Part shown: positions 26,013 to 35,349 of the stretch, piece after piece | Layout: the number at the start of each line of letters is the position of its first letter | Position numbering within the stretch: the stretch's first letter is position 1 | Origin: Ralstonia pickettii | Lineage (GTDB): Bacteria; Pseudomonadota; Gammaproteobacteria; Burkholderiales; Burkholderiaceae | Length of the DNA stretch: 64,000 bases | NCBI RefSeq assembly: GCF_000607165.1 | Contig: NZ_JFZG01000024.1 | Span: 248,001 to 312,000 of the forward strand | Direction: 5' to 3' | Program-made: the position numbers and the translations under genes | Notes under the pieces: model-generated | What the model was told of the DNA's origin: nothing | What the model saw: only the letters and a program-made list of their open reading frames with translations | Database searches by the model: none

Positions 26013-26941
26013 GGTGATTGCGGGGAAGGATCAGGAAGCGGAGGCAGGGCCAGACCCAGCCCCGCCCGGTAAGACCAGAGTTCGGTTGTCCAGCGGCGCG
26101 CGACGGCGCTGCTGCGTGCGATGCTTTCGGCGCGCTCGCGGCCAATGCGCGGCCGCGATGGACTCAGCAGCAAGAGCGGAAACAGCAGGTTGAATGTCTT
26201 TTCGCGATCGGTCAGTGCGTGGGCGGCAGCGTGTTGTAGCGTGGTGTTTGCCAGCAGCCGGTCTTTCACAGCGGCCAGCGTGCCTGGCATGCCTTCAATA
26301 GGCGCCTGTTTCAGATAGCTGCGCAGGATGTCGAACGCCATGCGCAACGGCATGGGGTGCCCCGTCTGCATGGCGTGCCGCACGGCAAGCAACTCCTGTT
26401 CAAGCCGCTGGTAGCTGGGCGACTCCAGCTCGGGCAGCAGCGTGTCGGCCGGCAACGCGGTGGTCCCGGCGCCTGCGGCTTTCTGCGGTGCGGCGGCGGC
26501 GGTCTCGGCGGCTTGTTCCTGCAAGTACTGCAGCAACAGGGCACGGCGGCCCTGGGCGCTGCGGTGGTCTCGCGACTGTTCGTCATCGCCGTCGCGTTGG
26601 TCTTGCCGGGACGGCAACCCAATCACCATGGGCTCGACCTTGCGCGCATGCTCCTCCAGCATGAGGAGCAATTCCTCGAACGTGCTGTCGGTGATCGGCT
26701 CTTCGGGCGAGCCCGCACCAGTGCGTTTGCCCGTGCGCGGCCGGCGCACGCGTTTTGCAACCTGTGCGACGTGCTTGTGATGATGCAGTTGATCTTCTAC
26801 CAGCTGCTCGGCCCAATGGTCGTGTCCATGCGCGCCATGTCGATGATGCTTGCGATGGTGCGGCGCAGCCGTGTTCTGCGGTGCCTGTACCGGATCGGGC
26901 AACGAGAGAACGTTGGGCGTCGAGGCGGAGATGCGTGTCAT
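26009..26941 (-). CDS. hrpV: HrpV, HpaA-like secreted T3S control protein
   Basis: 310 aa. The N-terminal 110 residues are His/Arg/Lys-rich with two basic clusters (HHRKHHRHGAHGH; KRVRRPRTGKR) resembling nuclear-localisation signals, then a helical domain (TFEELLLMLEEHARKVEPMV) and a C-terminal helical region (EKTFNLLFPLLLLSPSRPRI). Position between hrcS and the sctD gene equals hpaA in Xanthomonas, whose product is secreted, binds HpaB and controls effector export. Homology to HpaA is by position and character; I could not align it fully. Confidence 0.8.
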   Translation of the reverse strand: MTRISASTPNVLSLPDPVQAPQNTAAPHHRKHHRHGAHGHDHWAEQLVEDQLHHHKHVAQVAKRVRRPRTGKRTGAGSPEEPITDSTFEELLLMLEEHARKVEPMVIGLPSRQDQRDGDDEQSRDHRSAQGRRALLLQYLQEQAAETAAAAPQKAAGAGTTALPADTLLPELESPSYQRLEQELLAVRHAMQTGHPMPLRMAFDILRSYLKQAPIEGMPGTLAAVKDRLLANTTLQHAAAHALTDREKTFNLLFPLLLLSPSRPRIGRERAESIARSSAVARRWTTELWSYRAGLGLALPPLPDPSPQSP

Positions 26942-26950
26942 GACACCGTC

Positions 26951-27211
26951 CTACTGGAAGAGCGATTGCAGGATCGTGTTGCCGAACTGGAGGATCGACG
27001 CGGCTCCCCAGGGTGCAGCCACCACAATCACCACGGACACGATGATGAGTTTCAGCCCGTGCGAGATGCTGCTGTCCTGCAGCGAGGTCACGGCTTGCAC
27101 GAATGAGATCAGCAGCCCGGCAATGGCCGACACCGCCACAGCGGGCAAAGACACCAGCAGGCACAGCATGAGCGCCGTGCTGGTCAGGCGCGTGATGTTG
27201 TCGTAGTCCAT
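26951..27211 (-). CDS. hrcS: export apparatus protein HrcS
   Basis: 86 aa, SctS/FliQ family. Two transmembrane helices (STALMLCLLVSLPAVAVSAI; LKLIIVSVVIVVAAPWGAAS) flank the conserved LLISFVQAVTSLQDSSIS motif typical of FliQ proteins. It is part of the R-S-T export gate in the inner membrane. It lies 10 bases after hrcR. Confidence 0.95.
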   Translation of the reverse strand: MDYDNITRLTSTALMLCLLVSLPAVAVSAIAGLLISFVQAVTSLQDSSISHGLKLIIVSVVIVVAAPWGAASILQFGNTILQSLFQ

Positions 27212-27221
27212 GGTGGCCCCT

Positions 27222-27872
27222 TTAACGATACGTGTTGACCAGGCCGTGAATCAGCACTGACCAGCCGTCCATCACCACGAAGAGCAGCAGCTTGAACGGA
27301 ATGGCGACGTTGCTGGGCGTCACTTGCGACAGCCCCAGCGCCATCAGCAGGTTGGCGATCACGAGGTCGATCACGATGAAGACCAGATACAGCAGGAAGC
27401 CGATGCGGAATGCCGCCGTCAGCTCCGTCAGCGTGAAGGCTGGCGCGAGGATGATGAGTTCGTCTTCCTTGAGCTGTGCGGCTTTGGCCGGCGGCCAGAG
27501 TTGCTGCGCAGAGCGCATGAAGAACGCTTTCTCGCGTGCGTTGGTGTGCTTGTCCAGGAACTGCCGGAACGGCTCGCGCGCGGCATCGAGCAGCGGCATG
27601 ACCTGACTGACGTTCGCGCTGGAATCATTGAGCTGCATGTGTGCGCGCTGCATGGCCTCCATGCCAACGGGGGCCATCACGAAGCACGACACGATCATCG
27701 CAATGCCGTTGAGCACCATGCTGGGCGGCACCTGTTGCACGCCCAGCGCGTTGCGCAGCAGGCCGAGCACGACGACGATCTTGGTGTACGACGTGACCAC
27801 CATGGCGGCAAACGGCAACAGCGCAATGGCAACCGCCGCAATGATGAGCGAGGCAAATTCAATGTTCTGCAT
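27222..27872 (-). CDS. hrcR: export apparatus protein HrcR
   Basis: 216 aa, SctR/FliP family. Four membrane segments, with the family motifs SYTKIVVVLGLLRNALGVQQVPPSMVLNG (quoted in parts: TKIVVVLGLLRNALG, QVPPSMVLNG), FLLYLVFIVIDLVIANLLMA and PSNVAIPFKLLLFV near the C-terminus. It forms the core of the export gate. It overlaps the 3' end of hrcQ by 14 bases. Confidence 0.96.
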   Translation of the reverse strand: MQNIEFASLIIAAVAIALLPFAAMVVTSYTKIVVVLGLLRNALGVQQVPPSMVLNGIAMIVSCFVMAPVGMEAMQRAHMQLNDSSANVSQVMPLLDAAREPFRQFLDKHTNAREKAFFMRSAQQLWPPAKAAQLKEDELIILAPAFTLTELTAAFRIGFLLYLVFIVIDLVIANLLMALGLSQVTPSNVAIPFKLLLFVVMDGWSVLIHGLVNTYR

Positions 27873-28902
27873 GGCGCGCGCTCATGGCGGAGATCTGCAA
27901 GCCCAGATGCTCGCCCACGGCTACGAGCTGGCCGTGGCCCAGCGTCTGGCCGTGGCAGACCAGACGTACCGTGGCATCGCGCAGCAAGACGGGCAACTGC
28001 AAGACATGGCTTGGAGCCAGCGCAGCCAGCTCGGCCAGCGGCAGGCTCATCACGGCCACCTCAAGGTGTACCGGTACCTCCAGTGCTTCCACTGCGATGC
28101 CGTCTGTGCTGTCGTGTGTGGTGTCGCGTGCCGCGATCGTGTCGTCGTCAGTGAGCGTAGGAACATCGAGGATCGTCACGGTGCCTTCCTTGTAGTGAGC
28201 ATGGGCAGTGAAGTGGGCGCGCCGGCTGTCGCCGCATGTCAGGCGTACGGCGCCTGCATCGGTGTCGGGGCAATAGGCGTGCTGGCCCCAGCCGAGCAGA
28301 ACGTCGCCGGGTGCAAGCGAAGAGAGGGTGTCTGTTGCGCACCGCCGGCTGGCGATACGCACGCCCACCGGCAGGCCCACTACGCCGAGTTGTGCAAGCA
28401 CAGCGTTGCGATCGGCTACGGGCGGTGCAGGCGGCGCGGCAAGCCAATCGAGCGCGGCGATGCGGCATGGCGTTTCACCGTGTGGCCCATCGAGCCGCAT
28501 CGGCAGTTCCTGCTGACCGCTGCGTTGCGCATCGTTGCGTTCGGGCGCGAACGTTGCCAGGGCGGCATCTCCCAACCCGGCGGCAGACAGCGTATCGAGC
28601 ATCGGCGTCAACCAAAGCCCGGCAAGCGCCGTGCGGCGTTGCGCATCAGCTTCGTGCGCGATGGCGTGGAGCGCGGGGTGGTTGGCGCCCTCAACAACAA
28701 CGTCGACCGCACACAGCGATGAACGGATGCCCAGTCGCACGGGCGCCTGCATGGGCGCGGCGTGGTCTACGGCGCGCAGTTGCCAGTGGCGGTCATCGTC
28801 ATCCGGGAACGGCGTGCCGATCAGCCGTGTCAACGCGGCCTGGGCCGGCGTGAAGGCACGCAGATGCGCATCGAGCGGGGATGGCGTGAGCCCGGTGTTC
28901 AT
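27859..28902 (-). CDS. hrcQ: cytoplasmic ring protein HrcQ
   Basis: 347 aa from ATG 28902 (MNTGLTPSPLDAHLRAF). SctQ/FliN-FliM family in its undivided form. The C-terminal SPOA domain is clear: VPVHLEVAVMSLPLAELAAL, then GHVLQ-like LAPSHVLQLPVLLRDATVRLVCHGQTLGHG (in parts) and EHLGLQIS. It forms the sorting platform under the export gate with HrpF and HrcN. Its start is 41 bases after hpaP. Confidence 0.9.
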   Translation of the reverse strand: MNTGLTPSPLDAHLRAFTPAQAALTRLIGTPFPDDDDRHWQLRAVDHAAPMQAPVRLGIRSSLCAVDVVVEGANHPALHAIAHEADAQRRTALAGLWLTPMLDTLSAAGLGDAALATFAPERNDAQRSGQQELPMRLDGPHGETPCRIAALDWLAAPPAPPVADRNAVLAQLGVVGLPVGVRIASRRCATDTLSSLAPGDVLLGWGQHAYCPDTDAGAVRLTCGDSRRAHFTAHAHYKEGTVTILDVPTLTDDDTIAARDTTHDSTDGIAVEALEVPVHLEVAVMSLPLAELAALAPSHVLQLPVLLRDATVRLVCHGQTLGHGQLVAVGEHLGLQISAMSARHAEH

Positions 28903-28942
28903 AGCGAGTCGGCGGGAGGTGTCGGGTGGGGTGTGGCAGCGG

Positions 28943-29545
28943 TCACCACACTTCGAGTTCGATATCGATGCGCTGCTCCAGCAAAACGTGAATGCGTTGG
29001 CGCAGTGCATCGCCATGCTCGGAGAGTAAGTCGCGCGCCCGCGGGTGTGCCGCCAGGAAGCGAAGCCATAGCGTGTGGGGCGAAAGGCGCAGGGTGAGGC
29101 GGGTGTCGGGCAGCACGCGCGGGTCGAGGTCCAGCGTGACCTCCCAGCATTCGCTGTTAGCCTTTACAACGCGGGAGCCGCAGAACCTGGAAAGCAACTG
29201 CGCGAGATGCTCCGTCACGGTGCTCCCCACGCTGATCTCCGAGCACGTGCGCACCAGGCGGCTGGCCATGGCCGAGGTGTGAAGCGGCGGGGCCTCGGGC
29301 GGGGCATCATCGGGCTGCGTGTCGGCGTCGGCGTGATCGTGCGTGGGCGGTTCGTGCTCCGGGGTGTCTTCGCATGCGGCGTCGCTGTACGCATCGAGCG
29401 GGATCCAGGCGGTACTTTCACCCGCGCAGGACTCGGTCTGCATGCCGGTTCGCCCGTCTGCGCTGCGTTGCGCTACGGGGCGCCGGACGGGTGTGGTCGG
29501 ATGGACGATGGGCGGGGCTCGCCACAGGCGTACGGGTGTGGTCAT
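28943..29545 (-). CDS. hpaP: HpaP/HrcP, T3S substrate-specificity switch protein
   Basis: 200 aa. The N-terminal half is Pro/Glu/Asp-rich and disordered (PEHEPPTHDHADADTQPDD). The C-terminal half carries the T3S4-like domain (VTLDLDPRVLPDTRLTLRLS, HTLWLRFLAAHPRARDLL) common to YscP/FliK/HpaP proteins, which control early-to-late substrate switching. Position between hrcV and hrcQ is that of hpaP in Xanthomonas and Ralstonia. It starts seven bases after hrcV. Confidence 0.88.
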   Translation of the reverse strand: MTTPVRLWRAPPIVHPTTPVRRPVAQRSADGRTGMQTESCAGESTAWIPLDAYSDAACEDTPEHEPPTHDHADADTQPDDAPPEAPPLHTSAMASRLVRTCSEISVGSTVTEHLAQLLSRFCGSRVVKANSECWEVTLDLDPRVLPDTRLTLRLSPHTLWLRFLAAHPRARDLLSEHGDALRQRIHVLLEQRIDIELEVW

Positions 29546-29551
29546 GGCGGC

Positions 29552-31564
29552 TTACAGCGTGAGCTTGCCCACGGGCTGCAGATCAACGTATGCGCCCAGT
29601 TCCTGGAACGAATACACGTTCAGCGCCTGCAATCGCGGCTCGATCATGCGGCGGACATAGCGGCGGATGTCCATGGACGTGACAATGGCAAGCGCCCCCG
29701 CCGGCGCTGCTCCCGATTGCGGTGCGGTGCGGCTCATGTGTTCCAGCCGCGTGACGATGGTGTCGACCTGCTGTGGATCGAGCGTCAGGAAGTTGCCTGC
29801 CGGCGTGGGTTTGATCGCCTGGCGCACCGTCTGCTCCACCGATTGGTCCAGCAGAATGGCGGGCATCTTGCGTGAGCCGCACGTGGCCTGGTGTGCGATC
29901 TGCCGCCCCAGATCGCCGCGCACATACTCCACCAGCATCAACGTGTCTTTTTCTTTCGGACCCCAGATGACAAGGCTTTCGAGGATGGCGCGCATGTTGC
30001 GGATGGGCACCTGCTCTTCCAGCAGGCGGCGCAGCACGTCGGCCATGCGCTGTGCCGGCACGGCCTTCTGCGCCTCGGTGACCAGACCGGGGTATTCGGT
30101 GGTCACACGTTCCATGATCCACTGCGTTTCCTGCAGGCCGATGAACAGATGCGCGTGCTTGCGCAGCACGTGCACGACGTGGTCTGCAATCACCTGTTCA
30201 GCGTGAGGCGCGGTATCCGGGGCCGCCTCCAGTTGTGCGCGCATTGGTTCCGGCAGGTCGGATACCGATACCTTGCCGTCGGACACCGCCACCGGCTGGC
30301 CCGGGATGTCGTGCACCAGCACTTCATAGGCGTCTTCGGGTTGCGCGGCGCTCTTCCATACGGCAATGCCGGGGAAGGGCAGGCCTAGCTCTTCAGCCAA
30401 TGCGTGCCGCCCGCTTTGGAATGCAGCATCGAGTTTGGGAATGTCGAGTCCCTCTGCCAGCCGCGTGCCCAGACGAACCCCCAGGGGTGCCGTGAACGAC
30501 GGGGCCTTGTCGGCGATGGTCGGTGCCTTGTCTTTGGACCCTTCGCGCAGCAGCGCGGGCAGGGTATCGGTGTCGGCCGTGCTGCCCGTGTTCAGGCGCT
30601 TGCGCAACGTATAGCCAAAGGCGAAGACCGCACCTGCCAGCGCGATAAACAGAAACGACGGAAACCCCGGCACCAACGCAAAGCCTGCCAGCAACGCACT
30701 GGCGGTGAACATGGCCCGTGCACTGGTTGAAAGCTGCCGCACGATCTCCTTGCCGAGCGAGCTTGGCTTGGCGCCGTGGTCATCGTCAGACACGCGCGTG
30801 ATCATCACGCCGGCCGCGACCGAGATCAGCAGCGAAGGAATCTGCGACACCATGGCGTCGCCGATCGACAGCACGGCGAAGCGGTTGGCGGCTTCGCCGG
30901 CCGTCATGCCGTGATACGTGATCCCGATCACGATGCCGGCCAGGATGTTGACCAGCGTGATGACCAGACCGGCAATCGCATCGCCCTTGACGAACTTCAT
31001 GGCGCCGTCCATGCCGCCGTGCAACTGGCTTTCCATGGCAAGCAGCGCGCGGCGCTTGCGGGCCTCGTCTGCGCTCAGGTGGCCGGCGCGCAGATCGGCG
31101 TCAATGCTCATCTGCTTGCCGGGCATGGCATCGAGCGTGAAGCGTGCACCGACCTCGGCCACACGCTCGGAGCCCTTGGCAATCACGATGAATTGCACAG
31201 TGGTGATGATCAGGAATACCACCATACCCACCACCAGGTTGCCGCCCACCACGAGCTTGCCGAAGCTCTCGATGATGTGGCCGGCGTCTGCGTGCAGCAG
31301 GATCGATTTGGTCGACGCGATGTTCAGCGAGAGCCGCAGCAGTGTGGTGAATAAAAGCAACGATGGAAATGCCGACAGCGATGTCGCCGCGGGGATGTAC
31401 ATCGTCACCATCAGCAGCACGACCGATAGCGTGATGTTCAGCCCCAGCAGTGAATCGATCAGGACGGTGGGCAGCGGCAGCACCATCAACGCGATGACGG
31501 CAACCACCAACGCGGCGATGCCGATTTCGCCGCTGAATTCAGAGACGGCGGTCTTCTTGGCCAT
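29552..31564 (-). CDS. hrcV: export gate protein HrcV
   Basis: 670 aa, SctV/FlhA family. The N-terminal 320 residues hold about eight transmembrane helices, with the FHIPEP-type loop ESFGKLVVGGNLVVGMVVFL and the cytoplasmic loop RVAEVGARFTLDAMPGKQMS followed by IDADLRAGHLSADEARKRRA. The C-terminal cytoplasmic domain (about 350-670) forms the nonameric docking ring for chaperone-substrate complexes (e.g. VIADHVVHVLRKHAHLFIG). Second gene of the hrcU operon, 10 bases after hrcU. Confidence 0.97.
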   Translation of the reverse strand: MAKKTAVSEFSGEIGIAALVVAVIALMVLPLPTVLIDSLLGLNITLSVVLLMVTMYIPAATSLSAFPSLLLFTTLLRLSLNIASTKSILLHADAGHIIESFGKLVVGGNLVVGMVVFLIITTVQFIVIAKGSERVAEVGARFTLDAMPGKQMSIDADLRAGHLSADEARKRRALLAMESQLHGGMDGAMKFVKGDAIAGLVITLVNILAGIVIGITYHGMTAGEAANRFAVLSIGDAMVSQIPSLLISVAAGVMITRVSDDDHGAKPSSLGKEIVRQLSTSARAMFTASALLAGFALVPGFPSFLFIALAGAVFAFGYTLRKRLNTGSTADTDTLPALLREGSKDKAPTIADKAPSFTAPLGVRLGTRLAEGLDIPKLDAAFQSGRHALAEELGLPFPGIAVWKSAAQPEDAYEVLVHDIPGQPVAVSDGKVSVSDLPEPMRAQLEAAPDTAPHAEQVIADHVVHVLRKHAHLFIGLQETQWIMERVTTEYPGLVTEAQKAVPAQRMADVLRRLLEEQVPIRNMRAILESLVIWGPKEKDTLMLVEYVRGDLGRQIAHQATCGSRKMPAILLDQSVEQTVRQAIKPTPAGNFLTLDPQQVDTIVTRLEHMSRTAPQSGAAPAGALAIVTSMDIRRYVRRMIEPRLQALNVYSFQELGAYVDLQPVGKLTL

Positions 31565-31574
31565 ATCGGATGCC

Positions 31575-32666
31575 TCAGTTCAAGATGGAAGGGCTTGCGC
31601 CGGTGTGTCTGGCGCCGGTGTCTTTCGCGCCGATCTCGCCCACCCAGGCGAGGACTTCGGCCACGGTTTCAAACAGCGCTTCGGGCACGGGATCATTCAG
31701 CTTCACGAGGTACAGCGCGCGTGCCAGCGGCGGGTTGCCGATGATCGGAATGCCCAGCGCCTGCGCTTCTTCGCGCAACCTCAGGGCTTCGTCGTCGACG
31801 CCCTTGGCGGTGATGCACGGCAAGCCGCATTCTTCGGGCGCGTAGCGAATCGCCACGGCGTAATGCGTGGGGTTGACGATCACGGCCTGCGCGCCGGCTA
31901 CGCTCTGTTTGGGCTTTGCCTCGTCCACCATCTGGCGCGCGAGCTGCTTGCGCTGGCCCTTGATGTGCGGATCGCCTTCGCTGTTCTTGTGCTCGCGCTT
32001 GACTTCGTCCTTGCTCATGCGGTGGTCGCGGATGAAGAGCCAGCGCTGGATGCCAAAGTCCACGGCGCCGAGCAGCAGGAACAGCAGTCCGCCCGCACCC
32101 AGCAGCTTCACCAGCATCGACATGCCGATCTGCGCGATATCCATGACCGGTTGATACGGCGTGCCCACAATGGTCGGCAGCAGCATCAGGACCAGCTTCC
32201 ACAGCGCAGCCCCCACGGCGAGCGCTTTCACCAGCATCTTGAGCAGGTCAATCATCGAGCGCATGGAGAAGATGCGCTTCAGACCCGACGCGGGGTTGAT
32301 GGCGCTCATCTTCAGTTCGAGCGGCTTGGTCGATAGCACGATGCCCGTCTGGCCCCACGTGGCAATCCATGCGACGAGTGCAAACACCAAGCTCAGCGGC
32401 AGCGTCATCAGCGCCAGCTGAAGCGCGACGTGGCCGAGTGTCTGCTTGAGCGTCATGGCTGGATGCCGGCTGTTGTTCACATCCAGCGCAAGGTCGACCA
32501 GCGCCCGCCAGCGGTCGCCCAGCAGCGATGCCGTCATGGCAAGCAGCAGGCAGCCCGCCAGCAGCACGACGGCGGCGATCAGGTCGGCACTCTTGGCGGT
32601 TTCGCCATCTCTGTGCGCGTCTCTGAGTTTCTTGTCTGTGGGCTCTTCGGTTTTTTCGTCCGACAT
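31575..32666 (-). CDS. hrcU: autocleaving switch protein HrcU
   Basis: 363 aa from ATG 32666 (MSDEKTEEPTDKKLRDAH), the usual SctU/FlhB start; longer frames upstream lack family content. Four transmembrane helices lie between residues about 30 and 210. The autocleavage motif NPTH is present in AVIVNPTHYAVAIRY (about residue 262), followed by ITAKGVDDEALRLREEA. Cleavage between N and P is needed for substrate switching. First gene of the operon hrcU-hrcV-hpaP-hrcQ-hrcR-hrcS-hrpV-hrpW-hrpX, led by an hrpII box. Confidence 0.97.
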   Translation of the reverse strand: MSDEKTEEPTDKKLRDAHRDGETAKSADLIAAVVLLAGCLLLAMTASLLGDRWRALVDLALDVNNSRHPAMTLKQTLGHVALQLALMTLPLSLVFALVAWIATWGQTGIVLSTKPLELKMSAINPASGLKRIFSMRSMIDLLKMLVKALAVGAALWKLVLMLLPTIVGTPYQPVMDIAQIGMSMLVKLLGAGGLLFLLLGAVDFGIQRWLFIRDHRMSKDEVKREHKNSEGDPHIKGQRKQLARQMVDEAKPKQSVAGAQAVIVNPTHYAVAIRYAPEECGLPCITAKGVDDEALRLREEAQALGIPIIGNPPLARALYLVKLNDPVPEALFETVAEVLAWVGEIGAKDTGARHTGASPSILN

Positions 32667-32728
32667 GGCGGTGCCCTGGGGTGTCGACGGAGGAGGCCGC
32701 GGCGTGCGGTGCCGTAGCGATGCGACGC

Positions 32729-32790
32729 ATTGTGCTGACGCGGACGCTACGCGCTTGGCGCCTGGGCGAAGGCGGATGCGCCGTTCCGAA
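32729..32790 (-). promoter_or_regulatory. hrpII box and -10 for the hrcU operon
   Basis: TTCG-N16-TTCG on the minus strand at 32767-32790 with CACAAT at 32729-32734 after 32 bases; 100 bases from the hrcU start. Confidence 0.88.
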
Positions 32791-32882
32791 ACCGCGGGAA
32801 CAAAGGACAAGGGCAAGGACGAGGGCGAGGCGAGAGCGGGCGGCTTTGCCTTGTGCGTACTGGCGCACAGGGCCTTGCCGAC

Positions 32883-32945
32883 TTCGGGGCCGGGCGCTCT
32901 TTTTCGGGGCGGCTGGCCGGCGCGCGGCATGCGGGCGTCTATGGT
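32883..32945 (+). promoter_or_regulatory. hrpII box and -10 for the hrpK operon
   Basis: TTCG at 32883-32886 and 32903-32906, 16 bases apart, with TATGGT at 32940-32945 after 33 bases. The two opposing boxes are 92 bp apart in the 346-bp divergent region 32667-33012, which holds nothing else I recognise. Confidence 0.88.
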
Positions 32946-33012
32946 TCCACCCGAGGTCGGCCGGTCCACCAATGCCGGCATCGACATGACCCGACACGGA
33001 GAACCCTGCGAT

Positions 33013-33498
33013 ATGGAACCGATTCAATGTAGCAACCGCCTGCTGGGCGGGCTGCTCGAAGTCCTGATGTACGCAACGCGCAGCGGGCAGTTCGACAACG
33101 CGCAAGCGCTGCTGACTGCACTGCGCACGCTGCGCCCGAATTTTCGCGAACTCGACCTGGTGGAAGGCTGGCTGCTGGTAGGCCGGCATCAATACGCCGA
33201 CGCCGCACGCATCCTGCGTGAACTGCACAACGGCGAGCGTGCCGAGAGCGTGGTGCCGTTTGCCTCGGCCATGATGGCCCTGTGCCTGAACGCCCTGGGC
33301 GATCAGGAATGGCACGTGTATGCCAACGAGGTGCTCGCGCGCGACGAAGACCCCGATTCCGTCGCGCTGGTGCGCACGCTGATCGGTGTGCAGGAAGAAA
33401 TGGATGCCGGCACGTTCGGCACCCCCACCGCGGCGCCCGCCGCAGAGAGTGTGGATTTGAGCGCGTACCACAGCGCGCATTACTTCACCCGCGCCTAA
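33013..33498 (+). CDS. hrpK: HrpK, HrpB1-family T3SS protein
   Basis: 161 aa from ATG 33013 (MEPIQCSNRLLGGLLEV); a longer frame would start upstream of the hrpII promoter. TPR-like helical pairs with the HrpB1/HrpK signature (LRPNFRELDLVEGWLLVGRH, EWHVYANEVLARDEDPDSVA). Xanthomonas HrpB1 is periplasmic and binds peptidoglycan; this suggests a similar role. First gene of the operon. Confidence 0.92.
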   Translation: MEPIQCSNRLLGGLLEVLMYATRSGQFDNAQALLTALRTLRPNFRELDLVEGWLLVGRHQYADAARILRELHNGERAESVVPFASAMMALCLNALGDQEWHVYANEVLARDEDPDSVALVRTLIGVQEEMDAGTFGTPTAAPAAESVDLSAYHSAHYFTRA

Positions 33499-33518
33499 CC
33501 ATCCTCCCGGAGCCCATC

Positions 33519-33905
33519 ATGATCCAAGGTCCGACCGCTATTCCGCCGGTGACCGCCGGCACGCCGGGTACCGGCATCGCACCGGCTGAAGCCGCCACGC
33601 CAGCGCCCGAGCTTGTCGCTCGTTTCGAATCCATGCTGCAGAACGCCAAGCACGGTCAGCACCACAGCAAGGCGCCTTCGGCCGTTGGCGAACTGGTCAA
33701 GAAGGAAGATGCCGCCGTGCAGGCGTCGATGGCGCGTGTGGAGGCCATGACCGAGGCCGAACGCGGCATGTCGGTGCAGGAAGTGGTGGCCGAAGGCGTG
33801 CGCGTGCAAATGGAGTGCGCAGCCACCATGACGAAGATCCATCTTGGCAGCACCATTGCGCATTCCGGCAAGAACGCCGTGCAGACCTTGATGCGGAACC
33901 AATGA
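33519..33905 (+). CDS. hrpJ: HrpJ, HrpB2-family inner rod/early substrate
   Basis: 128 aa. The C-terminal part ([20 protein letters not shown], then [20 protein letters not shown]) is the HrpB2 signature, including the conserved terminal segment essential for function in Xanthomonas. HrpB2 is an early substrate forming the periplasmic inner rod and pilus base. Overlaps hrcJ by four bases (ATGA). Confidence 0.92.
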   Translation: MIQGPTAIPPVTAGTPGTGIAPAEAATPAPELVARFESMLQNAKHGQHHSKAPSAVGELVKKEDAAVQASMARVEAMTEAERGMSVQEVVAEGVRVQMECAATMTKIHLGSTIAHSGKNAVQTLMRNQ

Positions 33906-34714
33906 TGCGGACCGCGCTTCCATCCTGCCGCATGCGGCGCGGCGCGCTGGCACTGCTGTTTGTGCTGACCGCGCTGCTGGCGGGCTGCAACAAGCAGCTC
34001 TTTGCGCAGCTGAGCGAGGCTGACGCCAACGACATGCTGACCGTGCTGCTGCAGGCCGGCATCGACGCGCAGAAGAATTCGCCAGACGACGGCAAGACCT
34101 GGACAGTGATGGTCGACCAGGATGCCTTTGCCCGCGCGATGGAAGTCCTGCACAGCCACGGCCTGCCGCATGAAAAGTACGCGAGCCTGGGCGACATCTT
34201 CAAGAAAGACGGGCTCATCTCTACACCCACGGAAGAGCGGGTGCGTTTCATCTACGGCGTATCGCAGCAGCTTTCGCAAACGCTCTCGCGCATTGATGGC
34301 GTGGCCGTGGCCAATGTGCAGATCGTGCTGCCCAACAACGATCCGCTGGCCACCGTGGTCAAGCCATCCAGCGCATCGGTGTTCATCAAATACCGCCCGA
34401 GCGCCAACGTGTCTTCGCTGGTCCCCAGCATCAAGAACCTGGTCGTGCATAGCGTGGAGGGGCTCACCTACGAGAACGTCAGCGTCACGCTGGTGCCCGG
34501 CAGCGTAGATGCGCCCACCGCCGATGCCGCGAGCCGCACGCCTGCCGGCGTGTCGTGGGCCACGCTCGCGGCCGTGGTGGGTGCGCTGGGCGTGATCGTA
34601 TTGCTGTGGCGCGCCGCAACCCGGCTGTCCGCTGTACGGACCCGGCTTGACGCAGCGCGCGCGCGCCTGGAAGACAAGTTGCCGGCACGCTGGAAGAAGC
34701 GCGCGACAGCATGA
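33902..34714 (+). CDS. hrcJ: inner-membrane ring lipoprotein HrcJ
   Basis: 270 aa from ATG 33902. The signal peptide ends in a lipobox ([10 protein letters not shown], Cys about 25). The SctJ/YscJ/FliF ring domain follows ([48 protein letters not shown]), then a C-terminal transmembrane helix ([20 protein letters not shown]) and a basic tail. It forms the periplasmic ring with HrpW. Overlaps hrpH by four bases. Confidence 0.96.
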   Translation: MMRTALPSCRMRRGALALLFVLTALLAGCNKQLFAQLSEADANDMLTVLLQAGIDAQKNSPDDGKTWTVMVDQDAFARAMEVLHSHGLPHEKYASLGDIFKKDGLISTPTEERVRFIYGVSQQLSQTLSRIDGVAVANVQIVLPNNDPLATVVKPSSASVFIKYRPSANVSSLVPSIKNLVVHSVEGLTYENVSVTLVPGSVDAPTADAASRTPAGVSWATLAAVVGALGVIVLLWRAATRLSAVRTRLDAARARLEDKLPARWKKRATA

Positions 34715-35349
34715 ACCACACCAGCGCCGCCCCTGATCCGGCCGCCGCCATGATCCTGCGCATGTTGCACGCGTATCAAGAGCGGCTGCATGGGCTTGCG
34801 CACGTGCGCGATGCATCGGGGCTGGCCGCACAGGCAACCGATGTGCCGGCGGGCGCAGCCAAAGACTGGCGGCAGGTGTGTATCGCGCTTGGTGTGGGCC
34901 AGGTGGGCTTGCCGACATTGCTTTCGCATGCGCATCGCCTGGCGGTGCTCGATAAGGACGATCTCCAGCGCGTGCTGGCCGCCCGCATGCTGATCGGCAG
35001 GCGCGCCGCGCTGGCGCGATGCATTGACGGCGCTTATCTCGCCGGCGTTGCCGGTCTGTTGGGGGAGGCAGCCCTCACGGCATTGACGCAACGCGAGCAC
35101 TGGGCGCCAGATCCCGGTGGGCCGTTGCCCGCACTCGACTTGGCGCAGCTTGCCGAGGCCGGCCTGCATGCCCTGATTGCCGACGGTACGGTGTCGGATC
35201 CGTCGCTCGCGCAACTGATGCGCCTGACGATCGGCATGCAGGCTGCCGTGCCGCCGTGCGCAGGTACGCCAACCGCTGAAACGCAAGCCGAATCCTTCAT
35301 GGCTGCGTTGCCTGTTCTCTTTCCGGAGTTGTCATGGTTATTTGGTTGA
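34711..35349 (+). CDS. hrpH: HrpH, HrpB4-family T3SS accessory (SctK-like)
   Basis: 212 aa, Ala/Leu-rich and largely helical, without membrane segments. Between hrcJ and the sctL gene it occupies the place of hrpB4 in Xanthomonas and hrpH in Ralstonia; SctK-class proteins are part of the cytosolic sorting platform. The assignment rests mainly on position, and sequences of this class diverge quickly. It overlaps hrpF by 16 bases. Confidence 0.8.
   Translation: MNHTSAAPDPAAAMILRMLHAYQERLHGLAHVRDASGLAAQATDVPAGAAKDWRQVCIALGVGQVGLPTLLSHAHRLAVLDKDDLQRVLAARMLIGRRAALARCIDGAYLAGVAGLLGEAALTALTQREHWAPDPGGPLPALDLAQLAEAGLHALIADGTVSDPSLAQLMRLTIGMQAAVPPCAGTPTAETQAESFMAALPVLFPELSWLFG

Noticed and set aside
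32446-33012. 189-codon N-terminal extension of hrpK
   Set aside because: It would begin inside hrcU on the other strand and upstream of the hrpK promoter; the HrpB1 family starts at the MEPIQ methionine.
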